Positions 7,609-16,090 are shown, numbered from the stretch's first letter. The stretch is DNA of 64,000 bases from Lachnospiraceae bacterium (GCA_031280955.1 JAITGA010000009.1:1-64000), one strand, 5' to 3'. A program made the numbers and translations. Notes: generated by a model from the letters alone, not told the origin.

Positions 7609-8367
7609 ATGACGCAAATATTTTTGTTGGGGACATTCCATTTTATGCAAAGCAATATTGATTTTTATACTCAAGACACACAACAACAACTTTGGAATAT
7701 AAATGAGCAACTAAAAATGTTTAACCCAGATGCAATTGCGGTGGAAGTGGCAGCACATGCGCAAGCAGCTGTCGATTCAAGTTATCAAAGATTTTCACTC
7801 GACGATTTATCCAATTATGAAAAAATGCGCAATGAAACTTTAGGAACGATTTCTATGTTCGGCAACACATATCCCATCCCATACAACACCGAATCTGTTC
7901 AAATTTCTTATAGATTAGGCAAAACATTAGGCGTAGAAAAAGTTTATGCTATTGATAACGATACACTGCTTGAAGAAATTAATGAAGAAACACCCGAACG
8001 AATTAAATCTGCTTTTGAAAAGCATTGGGAGAAAATGCACGATATACATCACGATATAAAACACAAGACTATACTTGAAAGTTTAAAATATTGTAATTCT
8101 GACGAATGGTCTTATCATAATCAACAATTATATCTCGTGAAAAATGAAATCGGCGCAAGCGGTTCATATGAAGGAGCAAATTTTTTTGGTCAATGGTATA
8201 TGCGAAACTTGAAAATATTCGCAAACCTACAAAAACTAAGTCAAAACCATGAGAGTGTATTTGTGTTGTATGGTTGTGGACATCTATATATTTTACGTGA
8301 ATTAATTAATTTATGTGAAAATATGGAGCTTGTTGATTATCGGGATTATATAAACATACGTGAATAA
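7609..8367 (+). CDS. DUF5694/TraB-like protein
   Basis: About 252 residues from ATG 7609, which has GGGAGG upstream; the frame is open further upstream but without ribosome-site support. The opening QIFLLGTFHF and the C-terminal VLYGCGHLYILRELI are the paired His motifs of DUF5694, a family related to TraB/ChaN-like proteins with suspected metal-binding, hydrolase-like folds. PDAIAVEV supplies the conserved Glu. Biochemical activity is unproven. It sits in the array without its own visible attC. Confidence 0.72.
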   Translation: MTQIFLLGTFHFMQSNIDFYTQDTQQQLWNINEQLKMFNPDAIAVEVAAHAQAAVDSSYQRFSLDDLSNYEKMRNETLGTISMFGNTYPIPYNTESVQISYRLGKTLGVEKVYAIDNDTLLEEINEETPERIKSAFEKHWEKMHDIHHDIKHKTILESLKYCNSDEWSYHNQQLYLVKNEIGASGSYEGANFFGQWYMRNLKIFANLQKLSQNHESVFVLYGCGHLYILRELINLCENMELVDYRDYINIRE

Positions 8368-8413
8368 TTATTTTCTACGTTTTTTGTGTATGCAGATAAT
8401 CACGTACTTTTGA

Positions 8414-8467
8414 AATGATTAAAAATGTTCATTTATATGTCTATATTTACTGTATAGTGGTATAGTG
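8414..8467 (+). promoter_or_regulatory. recurrent upstream module, copy 1
   Basis: An imperfect palindrome AATGATTAAAAATGTTCATT (8414-8433), then TATAGTGGTATAGTG (8453-8467), immediately before the ribosome site of the acetyltransferase at 8482. The same arrangement recurs at 11,106 and 14,069. It is probably a promoter plus operator. Confidence 0.5.
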
Positions 8468-8481
8468 CAAAGGAGAACCAT

Positions 8482-9387
8482 ATGAATATCATCTTTAAAA
8501 ACTATAATCCTGAACCGCTATTTAATGCTGATTACATAAAAATACGTAATTTTCTTATTCGAATAAATTCAGAAAAGCTTTACACGCCTAATTTCTTGTG
8601 GGGTGCATGGGAATGGGAAGTGACACATGGAGGACTTGATAGAAATAATCTTGATAAGTTTGGTTATTGGGAAAATGATGGTGAGATTGTAGCAATAGCT
8701 ATTTATGAGATGCCCTTAGGAGACGGTCTTTTAATCGTAGATGAAGAACACCGATACTTAATACCCGATGTAATAACTTATGCCAAAAAGTATCTTCATG
8801 ATAATGGAAAGTTGAGAATTTTAATCGCAAACGGTGATTATGAATTTTCAAAAGTGGCAATAGAACATGACTTTCGACCAACTCAGAACAGATGGAATAG
8901 TGCATCGTTGGATATTAACAAGCTCCAATCATATTCGTTACCTGAAGGTTTTAGTTTTATGAGTATGGCTGATGACTGGAATTGGCAACAATACAATCGT
9001 GTAATGTGGCGTGGTTTTAATAACGAAGGGAAAGCTGAGCATGATGAAAAGACTATCTCTGGTCGTAAAGAAATGCTTTCGAGTCCAATGATTAACCCGG
9101 AACTGGTAATTGTCGTAGTTGCGCCAGATGGCAATTATGTTTCTCATTGCGGTATGTGGTATCGCCCCGGTGACTTTTATTGTTATGTTGAACCGGTTGT
9201 AACTGATCCTGAATACCGCAAAATGGGCTTGGGTAAAGCGGTTGTATTAGAGGGAATAAGACGTTGCGGCAATTTAGGGGCAATGCAAGCAGTTGTAGGC
9301 TCTGACCAACAATTCTACTACAACATAGGATTTTACCCCATTTACACAGGAACATGGTGGGAATGGAAAACTATTAATTGCAACTAA
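8482..9387 (+). CDS. GNAT-family acetyltransferase
   Basis: A 301-residue protein whose C-terminal half (about 150-300) is a GNAT domain: VEPVVTDPEYRKMGLGKAVV is the acetyl-CoA loop and FYYNIGFYPI the terminal motif. The N-terminal half looks like a second, degenerate GNAT repeat (EIVAIAIYEMPLGDGLLI). AAAGGAGAACCAT precedes ATG 8482. Substrate unknown. The recurrent palindrome/TATAGT module lies directly upstream. Confidence 0.85.
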   Translation: MNIIFKNYNPEPLFNADYIKIRNFLIRINSEKLYTPNFLWGAWEWEVTHGGLDRNNLDKFGYWENDGEIVAIAIYEMPLGDGLLIVDEEHRYLIPDVITYAKKYLHDNGKLRILIANGDYEFSKVAIEHDFRPTQNRWNSASLDINKLQSYSLPEGFSFMSMADDWNWQQYNRVMWRGFNNEGKAEHDEKTISGRKEMLSSPMINPELVIVVVAPDGNYVSHCGMWYRPGDFYCYVEPVVTDPEYRKMGLGKAVVLEGIRRCGNLGAMQAVVGSDQQFYYNIGFYPIYTGTWWEWKTINCN

Positions 9388-9471
9388 TTTGACATAAAGT
9401 TACCTTTTACATTTAGTTTAAAAGCAAGATTAGTCAAAAGATAAAGATTACTGGAAAAAGCAAAAACCAGC

Positions 9472-9575
9472 GCATAACAAACGGTATATACTCACTTGAA
9501 AAGCAAGTGTAATTGCGCAGTAAGTATTGCTGTTTGCAAGTATTGCTGTTTGCAAGTGTAGTTGCCATCAGTGGC
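9472..9575 (+). repeat. truncated attC-like site 6
   Basis: The left half is intact: GCATAAC (9472-9478), AACGGTATA and two ACTTG...CAAGTG palindromes. The right half with the GTTRRRY box is missing; the sequence breaks off around 9575 into DNA leading to the minus-strand ATPase. A deletion or the insertion of that gene may have removed it. Confidence 0.55.
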
Positions 9576-9670
9576 GGCACGGAAAACTATTTGTAAGATT
9601 TCAATAATCTATTTATTGATAGAATTGACAGTATAATCTCAAACTACATTTGATAAAAACACTTAAACAT

Positions 9671-10969
9671 CTATATGCAAAACACAGCATATAATGGAAC
9701 AGATTTAATATTGTTTTCAAAACCGAAATTCTTTGAAGAAATACGAATCGAGTAAGCTGGTTTATATTTGGTCACGAACATATTCAGACTTTTCGATTTT
9801 GTGTTGGTGCCGGTCTTTACTTCTACCGCTATTATTTCGTCTCCTTTTTGTAATACGAAATCAAGCTCCGCCGTTCCCGCACTCGTCCAATAGTAAAGCC
9901 CGTAACGCTTAGTCGCCAACGCCTGCGCCACATAATTTTCTGTAACAAAGCCAATGAAATTATTTGGGGTTTCGCCCGAAGACAAAATAGCTTGTTGAGA
10001 AATACCGCTTTTCATTGATAATAACCCGACGTCGCTCAAGTATAGCTTAAAACTCGCCAAATCCCGATAGACAGAAATCGGCATAAATCCCTGTTCGACT
10101 CTCTCGCATTTCAACACTACACCGGCAAATTCTAACCATTCTATAGCCGCGCCGAATATGGTTGCGGTGCCTCCCCTTTGCGCCAGCTTATATTGAAACT
10201 TTTTATTTTCCTTGGCAAGTTGGACCGGAATTGAATCATATGCAGCGCGAATCTTAACGCTTTCAGCAGTGGTCGCATATTTTGCCATGTCCGCAATATA
10301 ATCGTTCATGATTTTATTCTGTACATCAGGCACAGTCAAAAAGCTTTTAGTTTCTATATATTCCAAAATCGCCCGCGGCATTCCGCCCATGATAAGGTAT
10401 TGCTTATATAAATCGAGAGCTTTCTCGTGTAAAGCGTAAGGTAACGCTTTGTTTATTTCATATGCGGATTTTATTTCATCACAGAGCCGTTCATGATTCA
10501 GTGCCCACAAAAACTCTTCAAAGTCAAGCGGAAACAATGTCATTGAATCCACGTTGCCGACCGGAAAGGAATACCTCTCACGGTTGACAGCGACACCCAG
10601 CAAACTGCCGGCGCAAACGATGTGATACTCAGGCACCTTTTCATTGAAGTATTTTAAGGAAGTCAATGCCCGCTCACAAGATTGGATTTCGTCAAATATG
10701 ATAAGCGTGTCTCCCGGTATAATGCGCTCTTGTGATTCTGTTTCAAGAAAACGCAGAATACGTTCCGGTTCGATATTTTCTGCGAAATAAGAGCTGACTG
10801 TCTGATTGGTTTCTAGATTGAAATAAGCGGTGTTTTTATAGTATTTATCACCGAACTCACGTATGATAAAAGTCTTGCCAACTTGTCTCGCTCCGTATAC
10901 CAAGAGCGGCATACGCTCGGACGGCTTGCTTTTCCAATGAACCAAACTTTCTGTTATTTTACGTTTCAT
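9671..10969 (-). CDS. AAA ATPase with DUF4143 domain
   Basis: A 432-residue protein of the widespread AAA_14/DUF4143 family. Walker A is GARQVGKT (about 26-33), Walker B TLIIFDEIQS (about 88-97). The C-terminal part includes ELDFVLQKGDEIIAVEVKTG, the acidic/Lys pattern of a PD-(D/E)XK-like nuclease fold. Biological role is unsettled; members are often accessory and encoded alone. It is opposite to the array and has its own promoter (11,002-11,030). A decayed partial copy lies at 13,810. Confidence 0.88.
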   Translation of the reverse strand: MKRKITESLVHWKSKPSERMPLLVYGARQVGKTFIIREFGDKYYKNTAYFNLETNQTVSSYFAENIEPERILRFLETESQERIIPGDTLIIFDEIQSCERALTSLKYFNEKVPEYHIVCAGSLLGVAVNRERYSFPVGNVDSMTLFPLDFEEFLWALNHERLCDEIKSAYEINKALPYALHEKALDLYKQYLIMGGMPRAILEYIETKSFLTVPDVQNKIMNDYIADMAKYATTAESVKIRAAYDSIPVQLAKENKKFQYKLAQRGGTATIFGAAIEWLEFAGVVLKCERVEQGFMPISVYRDLASFKLYLSDVGLLSMKSGISQQAILSSGETPNNFIGFVTENYVAQALATKRYGLYYWTSAGTAELDFVLQKGDEIIAVEVKTGTNTKSKSLNMFVTKYKPAYSIRISSKNFGFENNIKSVPLYAVFCI

Positions 10970-11001
10970 TAATCAGCGACTCCTTTCCTCAAGATAAAGT
11001 C

Positions 11002-11030
11002 ACTGTATCACATGATGACTTATATGTCAA
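11002..11030 (-). promoter_or_regulatory. promoter of the DUF4143 ATPase
   Basis: Read on the minus strand: TTGACA (11,030-11,025), 17-base spacer, TACAGT (11,007-11,002), 33 bases ahead of the start codon. Confidence 0.6.
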
Positions 11031-11105
11031 GATAAATCAAAATATTATGATAAATGTTATGATAAATACAGGACAATGCAAAATACATAATATTAAGTTA
11101 CTAAA

Positions 11106-11160
11106 AATGATAAAAAATGTTCATTTTCATATTTTTAGTTGTTGTATAGTAGTATAGTGT
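11106..11160 (+). promoter_or_regulatory. recurrent upstream module, copy 2
   Basis: AATGATAAAAAATGTTCATT (11,106-11,125) followed by TATAGTAGTATAGTG near 11,145-11,159. The rest of the 439-base gap between the ATPase and the next gene is AT-rich, with a direct repeat of TTATGATAAAT near 11,043-11,065 and nothing else I can name. Confidence 0.5.
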
Positions 11161-11408
11161 ATCAAAAAGGATGAATAACTGATTTATAACATCTATACAA
11201 TCGTTACATAAAATACGAGCTAAGATTATTGGAGTATAATAATCACATACTTAGAAAAATATTGAAAATGAGCAAAAAGTTCATTTTAGAAGAGATTTTC
11301 TTGTATAATTATTTTTATATGACATACTATTGTCATATTATGTTTATATGATTTTCAATAGCTTCTGTGTGGAAAGCTAAAACAAAAGAGTATCGGAGGA
11401 TTGTAAAA

Positions 11409-11957
11409 ATGACAACAATGTTAAAGGAAATGAGAAAAGCAAAGTATGGAATTTCTCAAAAAATTTTAGATGATTTTGAACACATTATTGAGAATTATAA
11501 AGGAAATGAGTGTGATGAGATGTTTATGAAAACCATGAACAAAGAACTCACTAAAGAGCAAAGATTCCATTTATATGAGACACAAGGTGGATGTAACGGT
11601 ACAGGCTATGACAAACAGCGTAAAGCTTTTGCACACGAAAACGCTCATGTACCTCTTGCAAAAAGATTAGATCTTTTCGCAAAGACCTTCGGAAGATGTA
11701 AGCCTATATTAAATGACGACAACACACTGACTCTTAGTTTCAAATGTTCACATGGTTATTATAAACGTGCTAAAGAAGGGAAATTTACAACTCCGCCACC
11801 AAACATAGAAACATATTTTGAAAGATGTTCAGGTGGTAGGTTATATGAATTGCAAAAAGCGTTGGGGATAAAACTAAAAATAAAATCAGTTGATGTATCT
11901 TCGCTTAACGAAAACGTAGAAAATCCTGTTGTTTTCATATTTGAAATAGTGGAATAA
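11409..11957 (+). CDS. Cys-containing cassette protein (DUF6144-like)
   Basis: About 182 residues from ATG 11,409, chosen because GGAGGA precedes it. The C-terminal half has FKCSHGYYKRAKEG, then FERCSGGRLYELQKALGIKL and a final strand, resembling small Cys-containing domains (V4R/DUF6144-like) that may bind metal or a cofactor. A second Cys pair may come from GGCNGTGYDK. The family match is from memory and tentative. A fragment of a relative occurs at 15,138-15,210. Function unknown. Confidence 0.65.
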   Translation: MTTMLKEMRKAKYGISQKILDDFEHIIENYKGNECDEMFMKTMNKELTKEQRFHLYETQGGCNGTGYDKQRKAFAHENAHVPLAKRLDLFAKTFGRCKPILNDDNTLTLSFKCSHGYYKRAKEGKFTTPPPNIETYFERCSGGRLYELQKALGIKLKIKSVDVSSLNENVENPVVFIFEIVE

Positions 11958-11980
11958 ACAATGGAATACGTCCGTACTTC

Positions 11981-12025
11981 ATATAGCAAACGGCATATGC
12001 TCACTTGCGAAGCAAGTGTAATTAC
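11981..12025 (+). repeat. truncated attC-like site 7
   Basis: ATATAGCAAACGGCATATG (from 11,981) and a single ACTTGCGAAGCAAGT palindrome (12,003-12,017), then the similarity stops. The preceding 14 bases (CGTCCGTACTTCA) also occur before attC site 8. No right box is convincing. Confidence 0.45.
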
Positions 12026-12246
12026 CCCAGAGCGATTCAGATTCCACCGCATGTTATCGGCTATACTTATAGTACAAAGCAAATAATTATTGACAATATA
12101 ATTAAACTTCATAAAATAGAAGAACAAAACAAAGTAGAAAGTATATTTTGATATACTTGATGTAAAATAGAGAAAGACATATTGAATCATACTCGAAACT
12201 AAAAAAGAGGAAACCATCTAATGGAAATAAAGATAATCAATACTTT

Positions 12247-13065
12247 ATGAATGCAAAAGAGTACCTCACCAACGCAAAAGAAAACAAAGATGATGCGATT
12301 AAGTTATGGACAAAGTATATGATAGAGCCATTTTGGAATGATATAGCCCTGTATGCACCCTTTGACCAAAGTTTTAAACAGCCAACTTGCATAAAAGAGT
12401 TTGAACATTTGGATAACCAACTTTCTATTCTTTCAAAATTCAATATTGCAGAGATGAAATCTATCTTTACTTTAGTAGCAAACGAACTGCCTTCAGATGA
12501 TGATACCCCAATGCTAGTTGCCCTTTATCCTTTATGCAACAGCAATAAAATAGTTAAGGAACGGCAGAATGGTGTAGTGGGTACAAGTGTATTCGGTAAC
12601 ATAATTATCAACATTAACCCAATAGCAGAAGGTTGGAAAAAATGGATTCCTTTCGTATTTGCTCATGAATACCATCATAATATATGGGGATATAATTGGT
12701 ATGTTGTGCGTGACGGAAAAGACCTTGATGGTAGTTTTCTGCAACATATGATTACCGAAGGACAAGCTGATTTGTTTGCGATGAGCTTGTTTCCCGATTT
12801 AGTACCAAAGTGGAACAAACCATTGGACTCTGAAAAAGAAAAAATGCTATGGGAGCAAATCATTCCAATCCTTTATAGTACAGACCCAACAACACATAGT
12901 AAATATATGTTTGGAGATTTAGAAAAAGACTTGCCTTGGTGTATAGGATATTCTTTTGGGAGAATGATTGTGGAGGACTTTCTAAAGAAACAATGGATAT
13001 CATTTTCTGAACTGATTAATGTTCCTGCCAAACAAATTTTGAAAATGAGCAGATTTGCAGTATAA
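12247..13065 (+). CDS. putative Zn peptidase of the DUF2268 type, 5' frameshift likely
   Basis: A 272-residue protein with FAHEYHHNIWGYNW, an HExxH zinc site, and TEGQADLFA downstream providing the third ligand, as in DUF2268/YjaZ-like predicted proteases. Upstream in another frame, ATG 12,221 with AAAGAGG ahead starts MEIKIINTL, which looks like the true N-terminus of this family, then hits TGA. One lost base around 12,240 would restore a joined frame. From 12,247 alone there is no good ribosome site, so the gene may be crippled. Confidence 0.72.
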   Translation: MNAKEYLTNAKENKDDAIKLWTKYMIEPFWNDIALYAPFDQSFKQPTCIKEFEHLDNQLSILSKFNIAEMKSIFTLVANELPSDDDTPMLVALYPLCNSNKIVKERQNGVVGTSVFGNIIININPIAEGWKKWIPFVFAHEYHHNIWGYNWYVVRDGKDLDGSFLQHMITEGQADLFAMSLFPDLVPKWNKPLDSEKEKMLWEQIIPILYSTDPTTHSKYMFGDLEKDLPWCIGYSFGRMIVEDFLKKQWISFSELINVPAKQILKMSRFAV

Positions 13066-13143
13066 TCGTAAGCGGGGTATATGATGAATACCTCAAATAC
13101 TGTAAAATGATTATGTAAAGATAAAGTAAAAACGGAGCTTAGT

Positions 13144-13755
13144 ATGAAACTGATATACGGCACTACAAATAAAGCGAAATTTAGTTTTATGCAGCGTTGT
13201 ATTGGAGCGTTGAGCATAGAGATGTTAAGTCTTAATGATATTTCTGCGCCTAAACTCGACATATCCGAAAACGGTAACAGTCCGCTTGAAAATGCTAAAA
13301 TTAAAGCATTAGCGTATTATAATGCTTTGAAAATGCCTGTGTTTTCCTGTGATAGCGGACTTTATATAGACGGTCTTGATGATGCCCGGCAACCGGGAAT
13401 CAATGTCCGTGGGCAAGGTGATTACATGGATGATGACGAAGTTGTCCGGTATTATTCCGCTTTAGCGGCTGAACTAGGCGGAAGTATGACGGCACGGTAC
13501 AAAAATGCTATTGTTCTTGTTATGGATGAAAATACTATATATGAACACATGGGGGATGATATAGTCAGCGAACCTTTCTTAATGGTATCAACGCCGCACA
13601 AAAACGGCGTTGTCGCGAAGGGATTCCCCCTTGATTGCTTGTCTGTACAAATTGAGAGTGGCAAGTATTATTATGACATTGAAGGATACATCGACAAATA
13701 TCTTAATGTACAAGATGCCTTTGCAATGTTCTTCAAGCGAGTGATGGAGCAGTAA
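13144..13755 (+). CDS. Ham1/RdgB-like non-canonical purine NTP pyrophosphatase
   Basis: A 203-residue protein. YGTTNKAKF at residues 5-13 is the family's T-x-N-x-x-K substrate motif, ENGNSPLENAKIKA is the conserved Glu/Asn region, and SCDSGLYIDGL the metal site. Family members hydrolyse ITP, dITP and XTP to keep them out of nucleic acids. The C-terminal half deviates from standard RdgB (no clear SHR motif), so this may be a divergent cassette-borne paralogue. GGAGC lies ahead of ATG 13,144. Confidence 0.78.
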   Translation: MKLIYGTTNKAKFSFMQRCIGALSIEMLSLNDISAPKLDISENGNSPLENAKIKALAYYNALKMPVFSCDSGLYIDGLDDARQPGINVRGQGDYMDDDEVVRYYSALAAELGGSMTARYKNAIVLVMDENTIYEHMGDDIVSEPFLMVSTPHKNGVVAKGFPLDCLSVQIESGKYYYDIEGYIDKYLNVQDAFAMFFKRVMEQ

Positions 13756-13809
13756 AATGAAAACAGGCAAACAGCAACAGTCACCTACGATGGGTACCCC
13801 TTCGAGGGG

Positions 13810-14016
13810 GCTATTATTTCGTCTCCTTTTTGCAAAACGGAATCAAGCTCCGCCGTTCCTGCGCTCGTCTAATGATAAAGCCCGTAACGTTTAGTCACCA
13901 ACGCCTGCGCCACATAATTTTCTGTAACAAAACCAATGAAATTATTTGGGGTTTCGCCCGAAGACAGAATAGCTGCTGAGAAATACCGCTTTTCATTGAT
14001 AATAACCCGACATCGC
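13810..14016 (-). pseudogene. remnant copy of the DUF4143 ATPase
   Basis: The segment is nearly identical to 9,828-10,035 of the intact ATPase gene (same amino-acid phrase SSGETPNNFIGFVTENYVAQAL), with frame-breaking changes. At its right end it jumps directly into sequence matching the ATPase's upstream region from about 11,040 to 11,210. About 1 kb of the gene has therefore been deleted from a duplicated unit. The 519-base gap between flanking genes is otherwise made up of this duplicate. Confidence 0.8.
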
Positions 14017-14068
14017 AATATTATGATAAGTGCAGGGTAACATAAATGTGTAATATCAAAATCAACAA

Positions 14069-14122
14069 AATGATTAATAATGTTCATTAATATGTTATTA
14101 GTTACTGTATAGTGGTATAGTA
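14069..14122 (+). promoter_or_regulatory. recurrent upstream module, copy 3
   Basis: AATGATTAATAATGTTCATT (14,069-14,088), then TATAGTGGTATAGTA near 14,108-14,122. It belongs to the duplicated ATPase flank, and the acetyltransferase at 14,275 now lies downstream. Confidence 0.5.
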
Positions 14123-14274
14123 TATCAAAAGGATGAGTGGTTGATTTATAGCGTTTATACAGTTGTTATCAACAATACTACATTTTAGGGAAACGACGGA
14201 AGAATACCCATTAAAGCGTGCAAGCGAAATCATCTATGGTATAATAAGATAAATAATGATAGGCGGTATCCTTT

Positions 14275-14703
14275 TTGAATATCACTTACAAAGAAAACAC
14301 TCTGACAGTTGACGAGTATTTGTCGATTGAGAGTAAAATGGAAGATATGGATAAAACGACAAAGGAGCAGGCTGAAAGGTCGTTATCGAATCATGTTCAT
14401 TCAATTTCCGCTTTCGTGGAAGATGAAATTATCGGCATCGGGAGATTGATTGGAGATGCGTCAATATATTGGTGCTTAGTTGATATTTGGGTTTTACCCG
14501 AACATCAAGGTCAAGGCATAGGTCGTGAAATAGTAAATAAATTGCTTCAACACATTAAAAATACTAGCATAAAAGGAACATCCGTATCTGTGTTTCTCAT
14601 GTGCGCACAAGGCAAAGAAGGATTTTATAGAAAATTAGGATTCCGTTGCCGTCCGCATGAGTATGAGGGTTCTGGAATGGAACTAGAAATGGATATAGAA
14701 TAA
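14275..14703 (+). CDS. GNAT-family acetyltransferase, small
   Basis: A 142-residue single-domain GNAT protein. VDIWVLPEHQGQGIGREIV is the acetyl-CoA loop and EGFYRKLGFR the C-terminal motif. The best start is TTG 14,275, with AGGCGG about ten bases upstream; no ATG gives a full domain. Substrate unknown. It is followed about 150 bases later by short attC site 8. Confidence 0.85.
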   Translation: MNITYKENTLTVDEYLSIESKMEDMDKTTKEQAERSLSNHVHSISAFVEDEIIGIGRLIGDASIYWCLVDIWVLPEHQGQGIGREIVNKLLQHIKNTSIKGTSVSVFLMCAQGKEGFYRKLGFRCRPHEYEGSGMELEMDIE

Positions 14704-14849
14704 ATTAGCAGTATCAGCATAATCTACAGTGCTTATAATTACGACGATTATGACATAAGCGAGTTCCCCGAATATTAAGCGGTTAATTGTGGTGGCTAAG
14801 CCGAAGTTCATACATACTAATCAAGCCTAACGCAATCCGTCCGTACTTC

Positions 14850-14906
14850 ACATAACAAACGGTATACGCTGTGCCGTCAAAACATCGCATAACTTGAACA
14901 TTAAGC
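14850..14906 (+). repeat. short attC-like site 8
   Basis: ACATAAC (14,850-14,856), AACGGTATACGC, a short centre, then CATAACTTGAAC and ATTAAGC (14,900-14,906). The 57-base length matches compact attC sites. GCCTAAC also occurs at 14,825. This is the last recognisable site of the array. Confidence 0.6.
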
Positions 14907-14961
14907 GAAATGCCATTAACAACAATTGAAATATTGTGGTAAATAATTATCTGAAGAGAAT

Positions 14962-15131
14962 ATGAAAATAATTGCAAGTGGTGCATAAGCAGATGTTTAT
15001 TGGGAAAATGGTAAAGCTATTAAATTATTCAAAAAGAATATTTCCAGAGACTCGGTAGAATATGAAGCAGAACTTCAAAAATGGCTTTTACTTAAATTTA
15101 CCTGTTCCAGAAATTTATGATATTAAAGTAA
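14962..15131 (+). pseudogene. 5' remnant of an aminoglycoside-phosphotransferase-like gene
   Basis: From ATG 14,962 the frame reads KIIASGA, a stop, then ADVYWENGKAIKLFKKNIS and, after a frameshift, LNLPVPEIYDI. This is the N-lobe of a phosphotransferase/kinase of the APH family (Ala-Asp-Val-Tyr, the Lys in KAIKLF, and the PVP motif). It breaks off where a different gene's remnant begins. The gap 14,704-15,226 holds this, attC site 8 and the next fragment. Confidence 0.6.
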
Positions 15132-15137
15132 AAATGG

Positions 15138-15210
15138 CATATTCAAATGTTCACATGGATGTTGTAAACGTGCAAAAGAAGGGATTACACCATCCCACCG
15201 TTAATATAGA
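15138..15210 (+). pseudogene. fragment related to the 11,409 gene
   Basis: About 50 bases match the segment coding FKCSHGYYKRAKEG in the gene at 11,409 (here TTCAAATGTTCACATGG and AACGTGCAAAAGAAGGG). It is fused directly to the phosphotransferase remnant and ends before the YafQ stop. Confidence 0.55.
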
Positions 15211-15226
15211 GCAGAGTCTTTATTAT

Positions 15227-15502
15227 TTATACAAACAAGTCTGCATGTGTTCCGGTTCTCGTAAGGTACAAGTAAAGGGTTTGCTCCCCTATCTTATATA
15301 TGAGTAACCAGTCTGGTGTTATATGACATTCCCGACAACCTTTGTATTCACCTTTTAATGCGTGATCATGATATTTTTCCTCTAGTTGTTCACCTTTTGA
15401 AAGTTTGATAATTACATCTGTAAGCAAGTCAATGTTATAACCACGTTTTTCAATTATCTTAAGATCTTTTTTGAATCTTTTTGTAGGTTTTACATCATAC
15501 AT
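15227..15502 (-). CDS. yafQ: YafQ-family mRNA interferase toxin
   Basis: A 91-residue YafQ toxin. His47 in HDHALKG, His60 in CRECHI, Asp64 in TPDWLLIY and His86 in RTGTHADLF match the catalytic set of the family, which cleaves mRNA on the ribosome. Its start touches the antitoxin stop. Sequence is close in design to the pair at 41,162-41,712. Confidence 0.92.
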   Translation of the reverse strand: MYDVKPTKRFKKDLKIIEKRGYNIDLLTDVIIKLSKGEQLEEKYHDHALKGEYKGCRECHITPDWLLIYKIGEQTLYLYLTRTGTHADLFV

Positions 15503-15771
15503 TACACAAGCAACTCCTTCATCATAAGCTTAACGTCAGTGTAAGATTTGCCTATTGAAGGATTTCTTTCCATTTCTTCTACTTCTGCAATTGCTTCTAA
15601 TGTTTCTACATTTGGACGATTGATTCTTAAATCAAACGGGATGCCGCCATATCGAACAACCTGTTTGTAAAATAAATTAGTTGCAGCCGACATTGATAGA
15701 CCCAACTCCAACAGTATACCTTCAGTATCACGCTTCAAGGTATCATCAACACGAATATTTACATTTGCCAT
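15502..15771 (-). CDS. dinJ: DinJ/RelB-family antitoxin
   Basis: An 89-residue protein from ATG 15,771, chosen because GAGGGTGGTG lies just upstream; a longer frame exists without support. MANVNIRVDDTLKRDTEGIL and LGLSMSAATNLFYKQVV are the ribbon-helix-helix elements. It neutralises the adjacent YafQ and should repress the pair. The pair is opposite to the array direction. Confidence 0.9.
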   Translation of the reverse strand: MANVNIRVDDTLKRDTEGILLELGLSMSAATNLFYKQVVRYGGIPFDLRINRPNVETLEAIAEVEEMERNPSIGKSYTDVKLMMKELLV

Positions 15772-16090
15772 AAAATCACCACCCTCTCTACTTTTATACA
15801 ACATAAACCACGCAAATGTCAACACATATCTTTACATTCAACAATAGAAGAGTATAGGATAACAAGTGATTCTAAGAAAGAGAATGGTGTATTCATTGTA
15901 TCAAACACTACAAATGATTAAAAATGTTAACTTTTATTTATTTGAATACAGTATATTTTTATCATATTTGAAAATATAGTTTTATGAAAGAAAGATTGAT
16001 GATTGAATACAAAAATAAAGTATTCCATATTGATATATTCATTGGTAATATAGTGATGTAGTAGTAAAAAATTACGAGGGGGTAAAGATC
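15772..16090. other. intergenic region with partial recurrent module
   Basis: A 319-base AT-rich divergent region between the antitoxin (minus) and the next plus-strand gene. AATGATTAAAAATGTTAA (15,913-15,930) is a partial copy of the palindrome seen at 8,414, 11,106 and 14,069; the TATAGT doublet is not preserved. Nothing else can be named. Confidence 0.35.

Noticed and set aside
15062..15307. An 81-codon plus-strand frame as a real gene
   Set aside because: It mixes the phosphotransferase remnant, the Cys-gene fragment and antisense YafQ sequence, so it is a chance fusion.
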